64,000 bases of DNA from contig NZ_CP137573.1 of assembly GCF_033343995.1 (NCBI RefSeq), positions 6,109,001 through 6,173,000 of the forward strand. Reading direction: 5' to 3'. The stretch's first letter is position 1. Each line of letters starts with the position of its first letter. Source of the stretch: Streptomyces sp. HUAS YS2. Lineage in GTDB: Bacteria > Actinomycetota > Actinomycetes > Streptomycetales > Streptomycetaceae. Below, one piece after another: positions 60,481 to 64,000 of this stretch. A program made the translations under genes and the position numbers. Below the pieces are notes generated by a model, which did not search any database, had not been told where the DNA came from, and worked only from the letters and a program-made list of their open reading frames with translations.

Positions 60481-60526
60481 CGGACGACGAGTGACGGGCG
60501 ACGAGTGACGGGCGACGAGTGACGGA
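60471..60526 (+). repeat. Four 14-bp tandem repeats spanning the FG-GAP stop codon
   Basis: CGACGAGTGACGGR is present four times in succession. The first copy encodes the last Asp-Glu and the TGA stop. Because 14 is not a multiple of three, the TGAs at 60478, 60492, 60506 and 60520 fall in all three forward frames. Confidence 0.9.
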
Positions 60527-60557
60527 TCACGCATCCCGCGCGGGCGCCCGCCCCTCG

Positions 60558-60563
60558 TACAGT
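60558..60563 (+). promoter_or_regulatory. -10 box of amidohydrolase gene (leaderless)
   Basis: TACAGT ends 6 nt before ATG 60570, with no ribosome binding site between. Confidence 0.55.
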
Positions 60564-60569
60564 GCAGAC

Positions 60570-61661
60570 ATGAGCGATCACGTGGTGCTGCATGTGAAGG
60601 GGCGGGTGCTCGTCGGCCCGGAGGACGTCCGGGACGAGCTCTGGGTCGTCGACGGCCGGATCACGTACGACCGGCCGGTCGGCGCGGACGACGTCCGGAC
60701 CGTACGGGGCTGGGCGCTGCCCGGTCTCGTCGACGCGCACTGCCATGTCGGCCTCGACGCGCACGGGCCGGTCGACGCGGCCACCAGCGAGAAGCAGGCG
60801 CTGACCGACCGGGACGCCGGCACGCTCCTGATCCGCGACGCCGGATCGCCGTCCGACACCCGGTGGGTCGACGAGCGCGACGACCTCCCGAAGATCATCC
60901 GGGCCGGCCGGCACATCGCCCGCACCCGCCGCTACATCCGCAACTTCGCCCACGAGATCGAGCCCGACGAGCTGGTCGCGTACGTCGGCCGGGAGGCCCG
61001 GCGCGGCGACGGCTGGGTCAAGCTGGTCGGCGACTGGATCGACCGCGGGGCCGGGGACCTCACGGCCTGCTGGCCGCGCGCCGAGGTCGAGGCGGCGATC
61101 GCCGAGGCGCACCGGCTCGGCGCCCGGGTCACCGCGCACTGCTTCGCCGAGGACTCGCTGCGGGACCTGGTGGAGGCGGGCATCGACTGCATCGAGCACG
61201 CGACCGGGCTCACCGAGGACACGATCCCGCTGTTCGCCGAGCGCGGCGTCGCGATCGTCCCCACGCTGGTCAACATCGCGACCTTCCCGAAGCTCGCGGC
61301 GGGCGGGGACGAGAAGTTCCCCCGCTGGTCGGCGCACATGCGACGGCTGCACGAGCGCCGCTACGACACCGTCGGCGCCGCGTACGACGCGGGCATCCCG
61401 ATCTTCGTCGGCACCGACGCGGGCGGCTCGCTGCCCCACGGCCTCGTCGCGGCGGAGGTCGAGGAGCTGGTCAAGGCCGGCATCCCGCCGATCGAGGCCC
61501 TCTCGGCGACCACCTGGGGCGCCCGCGCCTGGCTCGGCCGCCCCGCCCTCGACGAGGGCGCCCCCGCCGACCTCGTCGTCTACGACGACGACCCCCGAGC
61601 CGACGTCCGCTCGCTGGCGGGCCCGCGACGGGTGATCGTCAACGGGCGAGTGATCGGCTGA
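60570..61661 (+). CDS. Amidohydrolase family protein (imidazolonepropionase-like)
   Basis: 363 residues, metal-dependent TIM-barrel hydrolase. His57-x-His59 (DAHCHVG), a later His in VTAHCFAED, His in CIEHATGLTED and Asp in GTDAGGSLPHG form a complete metal site. The last residues (ADLVVYDDDPRADVRSLAGP and VIVNGRVIG) are the small beta domain of the superfamily. It resembles prolidase/imidazolonepropionase-type amidohydrolases; the substrate is unknown. ATG 60570 lies 6 nt from a -10 box. Confidence 0.9.
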   Translation: MSDHVVLHVKGRVLVGPEDVRDELWVVDGRITYDRPVGADDVRTVRGWALPGLVDAHCHVGLDAHGPVDAATSEKQALTDRDAGTLLIRDAGSPSDTRWVDERDDLPKIIRAGRHIARTRRYIRNFAHEIEPDELVAYVGREARRGDGWVKLVGDWIDRGAGDLTACWPRAEVEAAIAEAHRLGARVTAHCFAEDSLRDLVEAGIDCIEHATGLTEDTIPLFAERGVAIVPTLVNIATFPKLAAGGDEKFPRWSAHMRRLHERRYDTVGAAYDAGIPIFVGTDAGGSLPHGLVAAEVEELVKAGIPPIEALSATTWGARAWLGRPALDEGAPADLVVYDDDPRADVRSLAGPRRVIVNGRVIG

Positions 61662-62096
61662 GCCGGGCCGCCGCGCCGCGGGGCCCTGCGGGGCGGGCGC
61701 GGGTCGACTCCGCTGTTGCCGGTTGCGACCGGCCGGCTCCGGCGGGGAATCACCGGGTCGGCCCGGCAACGGACCCCGCCGGGGGCACGCTCGCTCGGGT
61801 GATGCCCGTGCTCGTGCCGCGTCGCGGGTGGGCTCGGCCGTCGCCGGCGGCTCCGGCGGGGAAGCCCCGGCCGGGCGGCGGGCCGTCTTCCGGAAGGGAC
61901 GGCCGGACCGGCAACGGGGCCGGCCCAGGCCCCTCCCTGGCCGAGGACGCGCCCGGCTCGGGTGGCACACCCGCTCGGGGTGATGTCCGAGTTCGTGCCC
62001 GCGCCGGTCGGCTCGTACCGCTCGCTCCGAGCGCGCCTCGCGCCGTCCGGGTTCGCGCCGTGGGGCGTGAGCCAGGGCCGCCCGGGCTCACGCGGC
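61662..62096. other. Gene-free GC-rich stretch with diverged internal repeats
   Basis: No convincing reading frame, RNA gene or promoter is seen. Similar segments occur twice in order: GGCTCCGGCGGGGAA near 61736 and 61850, CCGGCAACGG near 61765 and 61908, and a GCTCGGGTGATGCCCGTGCTCGT-like region near 61792 and 61972 that differs at several bases. This suggests an old tandem duplication of about 115-180 bases that has decayed. Confidence 0.4.
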
Positions 62097-62124
62097 CGCG
62101 TGCGGCCCGGCCGGGCCGCACGCG
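62097..62124 (-). terminator. Terminator after the DesC-like acetyltransferase gene
   Basis: CGCGTGCGGCCC at 62097-62108 pairs perfectly with GGGCCGCACGCG at 62113-62124 across GGCC. It begins 2 bases after the minus-strand stop codon. Confidence 0.75.
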
Positions 62125-62125
62125 T

Positions 62126-62692
62126 TCAGCGGGTCAGGAAGGCCAGGCGGGCCTTCTTTTCCGGGATGAAGACCTCCGGGAGGTCCACCTCCGGCAGGAC
62201 GACCTCCGGGCCCAGGGTGAAGCCCGCGCGGGCGAGGCGGGCGACGGCCTTGTCGTTCGCGGCGTCCGGTTCGGCGACGATCCGGGTGCGGTCCTTCAGC
62301 GCGAAGTCGACGAGCGCGGTCAGCAGGCCCGCCGTGAAGCCCCGCTCCGGGGCGGCGGCGACCGGCCCGATCAGGAAGTGCACGCCGATGTCGCCCGGCC
62401 GCACCTCGTAGCACTCCGACACCCGGTCCGCCTCCGGCTCGTACGTCTGGAACAGCCCGACCGGCTCGCCGTCCCGGTGCACCAGGAAGCCGTGGTGCGT
62501 GGTCAGCGAGTCGAGGTGCGCGTAGACGTCCCGGACCTGCTCGACCGTCGTGTCCGCCATGCCCCAGAAGCGTGCCCGCTCCTCGGTGACCCAGCCGTGG
62601 ATCAGCGCGGCGTCGCGGTCCGGGTCGATGCGGTCGACCCGGACCGTGCCGAAGCCCTCGACGGTCTGCTCGTGCTCAGCGTTCGCGGTCAT
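62126..62692 (-). CDS. GNAT acetyltransferase of the siderophore (DesC/IucB-like) type
   Basis: 188 residues. The pattern WVTEERARFWGMADTTVEQV, then DIGVHFLIGPVAAAPERGF and RIVAEPDAANDKAVARLARA fits the acyltransferase group that acylates hydroxylated lysine or cadaverine in hydroxamate siderophores. The gene overlaps the upstream penicillin-acylase-family gene by 17 bases. I recall this pairing near desferrioxamine loci (desG/desH), but no NIS synthetase, monooxygenase or decarboxylase gene lies within the window. Confidence 0.8.
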   Translation of the reverse strand: MTANAEHEQTVEGFGTVRVDRIDPDRDAALIHGWVTEERARFWGMADTTVEQVRDVYAHLDSLTTHHGFLVHRDGEPVGLFQTYEPEADRVSECYEVRPGDIGVHFLIGPVAAAPERGFTAGLLTALVDFALKDRTRIVAEPDAANDKAVARLARAGFTLGPEVVLPEVDLPEVFIPEKKARLAFLTR

Positions 62693-64000
62693 GATGGTCC
62701 TCGTACTCCTTCGTCAGGTGGTTCCAGTCGGTGACGACGGGGGCGAGTTCGCCCCTAAGCCACAGCGGCAGTTGGTCGCGGTGGTGCGGATCGCCGGGCA
62801 CGCCGGACGCGCCGAACGGCACGATCCACGCACTGCGTTCGCGGTCCGCGAGGTCCCAGACGTACCGGGCGGCCGAGGCCCGCGCCGAGCGGTCCGTGTA
62901 CCCGGGCACGCTGGACGTCGACAGCACGCAGTCGTGGTCGCCGCCGAGCCCCGGCCACTGCGCGTCGTCGCCGTCCGGCAGCGCCTGCCACGGCGCCAGC
63001 CGGTGCGTCGCGCCCCATGCCGGTGGCGGGTCGCCCGCCGCGACCTCCTCCAGCGCCGCGCGTACGATCCGCACCACGTCCGCCTCCGGTACGGGCCCGG
63101 CGACCAGCAGCGTCTCCAGCGCGTACGCGACCCGGGGCCCGAGCGCCAGCCAGGGGCGGAACACCGCCGGGTACGGGGCGGGTTCGCGCAGCGCGGCGAA
63201 CGCCTCGTGCGCGGCCACGCCCCGCACGACGGCCCCGCGGACGGCGGCGAACACCCCGGCGTCCGTGCTCCCGGCGTCCATCCGCCGGTCCCAGGCCAGC
63301 AGTCGCGCGCCGAGGACCGCGGCCTCGGGGGAGAGCCACGATGCGTCCTGCCGCCCGACGGCGGCCAGCAGGACGGCCGCGGAGGGGTTGTCGGTGTCCC
63401 GGTGGATCGCGGTCGTCCTGTCCGGCGTCCACGCGTCCGACGCCGCCAGTAGCGCGTCGATGCGGGCCGCGCGGTGCGGCGGGGCGAACTCCACGCCCAG
63501 CGGGGCCGCGAGGCCCCGGGCGTTGGCCATCACCGCGTGGCCGTCGACGGCCGCGCGCGGGGTCGGCGCGGGGTCCGCCGCCCAGGCGTGCGCGGTCTCC
63601 CAGGCCGGTACGATCCGCAGGGAGTTGGCCCGGTCCCGTACCGGCACGTGCCCGGCGACCCGGTGCAGCAGGCCGCCCTCCGTGTCGGCGGCCTGGACCA
63701 CGTTCACCGGCTCCACCCAGCGGTCGAGCGCACGGTCCACGTCCGCCACGGTCCGGGCCGCGAGCAGCGCCGGCAGCGCGGAGAAGCCGAGCTCCCCGGT
63801 GACCCGCGGCGGGTACCGCAGGCTGAGCGCCGCGCCCTCCTCGCCGGGGCCGACAGTGCCCACCTCACCCGGTCCTCCAACGCCCTCCTCACCCGGTCCG
63901 CCCGCGATCACCGGGCCCCGGTCCGTCTCGATCACCTCGACCGTCACCGGGTCGCCGGCCGCGACCTCGACCGTCTCGGTGTGGACGGTCGCCGTGCGCC
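62676..64000 (-). CDS. Penicillin acylase family protein (5' end outside window)
   Basis: The frame is open to the window edge; 441 C-terminal residues are present. They match the beta-subunit part of Ntn-hydrolase acylases (penicillin amidase/AHL acylase): NVVQAADTEGGLLHRVAGHV, PAWGATHRLAPWQALPD and GDHDCVLSTSSVPGYTDRSA. The nucleophile Ser and autoproteolysis site would lie upstream, outside the window. An unusual Gly-Pro-Gly-Glu repeat region interrupts the start of the visible part. It is co-transcribed with the DesC-like acetyltransferase, so it could remove or transfer acyl groups on the same amine substrates. Confidence 0.82.
   Translation of the reverse strand, partial: RTATVHTETVEVAAGDPVTVEVIETDRGPVIAGGPGEEGVGGPGEVGTVGPGEEGAALSLRYPPRVTGELGFSALPALLAARTVADVDRALDRWVEPVNVVQAADTEGGLLHRVAGHVPVRDRANSLRIVPAWETAHAWAADPAPTPRAAVDGHAVMANARGLAAPLGVEFAPPHRAARIDALLAASDAWTPDRTTAIHRDTDNPSAAVLLAAVGRQDASWLSPEAAVLGARLLAWDRRMDAGSTDAGVFAAVRGAVVRGVAAHEAFAALREPAPYPAVFRPWLALGPRVAYALETLLVAGPVPEADVVRIVRAALEEVAAGDPPPAWGATHRLAPWQALPDGDDAQWPGLGGDHDCVLSTSSVPGYTDRSARASAARYVWDLADRERSAWIVPFGASGVPGDPHHRDQLPLWLRGELAPVVTDWNHLTKEYEDHHDRER
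63832..63911 (-). repeat. Gly-Pro-Gly-Glu coding repeat in the acylase gene
   Basis: GGPGEEG, GGPGEVG and VGPGEEG follow each other in the translation, from imperfect DNA repeats containing CCTCACCCGGTCC at two places. The insertion is about 20 residues and probably forms a flexible loop. Confidence 0.6.

Noticed and set aside
60471..60526. The 14-bp repeats as a CRISPR array
   Set aside because: Units are adjacent with no spacers and far too short.
61662..62125. A short protein gene starting at ATG 61983
   Set aside because: The translation is Arg/Gly/Pro-rich, has no ribosome binding site, runs through the terminator hairpin and enters the minus-strand acetyltransferase gene antisense.

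Overview
This is chromosomal DNA of a high-GC actinomycete, almost certainly a Streptomyces. G+C is very high with strong third-position bias, GTG and TTG starts are common, stop and start codons overlap (ATGA/GTGA) throughout operons, -10 boxes have the form TANNNT, and the gene order pgi, pgl-opcA-zwf-tal-tkt, ctaB, ctaA, ABC exporter, sufR-B-D-Rieske-C-S-U-T is the one I remember from streptomycete chromosomes. I see no tRNA or rRNA gene, CRISPR array, insertion sequence, prophage or replication origin. Families and start sites were judged by eye from translations; no database search was run.

Layout. (1) 1-10.8 kb, central carbon metabolism: the tail of an MFS transporter, pgi, two translationally coupled PH-domain membrane proteins, then a minus-strand pentose phosphate operon tkt-tal-zwf-opcA-pgl. 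(2) 10.8-16.5 kb, heme A formation: ctaB and ctaA flank a small conserved protein and an amidohydrolase-like protein, followed by a two-gene ABC exporter. (3) 16.7-20.3 kb: a 1200-residue secreted S8 (subtilisin-like) peptidase sits between the exporter and the suf genes. (4) 20.4-27.1 kb, Fe-S cluster assembly: sufR, sufB, sufD, a Rieske-type ferredoxin, sufC, sufS, sufU and a DUF59 protein, closed by a strong terminator. The promoter carries a SufR-type operator over the -10 box and a perfect 19-bp iron-box-like palindrome, and a three-hairpin element separates sufB from sufD.

(5) 27.1-35.5 kb: a multi-pass membrane protein, an SMR efflux pump with its TetR-family partner, an ECF sigma factor with a CU044_5270-type partner, dapD, a tiny secreted protein, dapA, an SDR, a GNAT and a two-domain ABM-like protein behind a MerR-type operator. 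(6) 35.5-47.2 kb: a secreted nuclease/phosphatase-fold enzyme, an acidic conserved protein, a Tat-exported PhoX-like phosphatase behind a PHO-box-like repeat, a double TerD protein, a small protein, an AraC regulator, an MFS transporter, a CxxC zinc-ribbon-like protein coupled to a membrane protein, and a stand-alone penicillin-binding transpeptidase. (7) 47.2-53.8 kb: a membrane protein/histidine kinase/response regulator operon, a cupin, a divergent IclR/aldehyde dehydrogenase pair and a GNAT. (8) 53.8-64 kb: a DsbA-like oxidoreductase, two fold-type I PLP enzymes, a Cys-rich MarR regulator divergent from an old yellow enzyme, an FG-GAP secreted protein, an amidohydrolase, and at the right edge a DesC-like acetyltransferase coupled to a penicillin-acylase-family protein cut by the window end.

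The most rewarding features are regulatory: the suf promoter and its internal hairpin cluster, a run of genes whose -10 box lies only 6-8 nt from the start codon (predicted leaderless mRNAs), the paired palindromes between MarR and the ene-reductase, and tandem duplications abutting the 3' ends of three genes.
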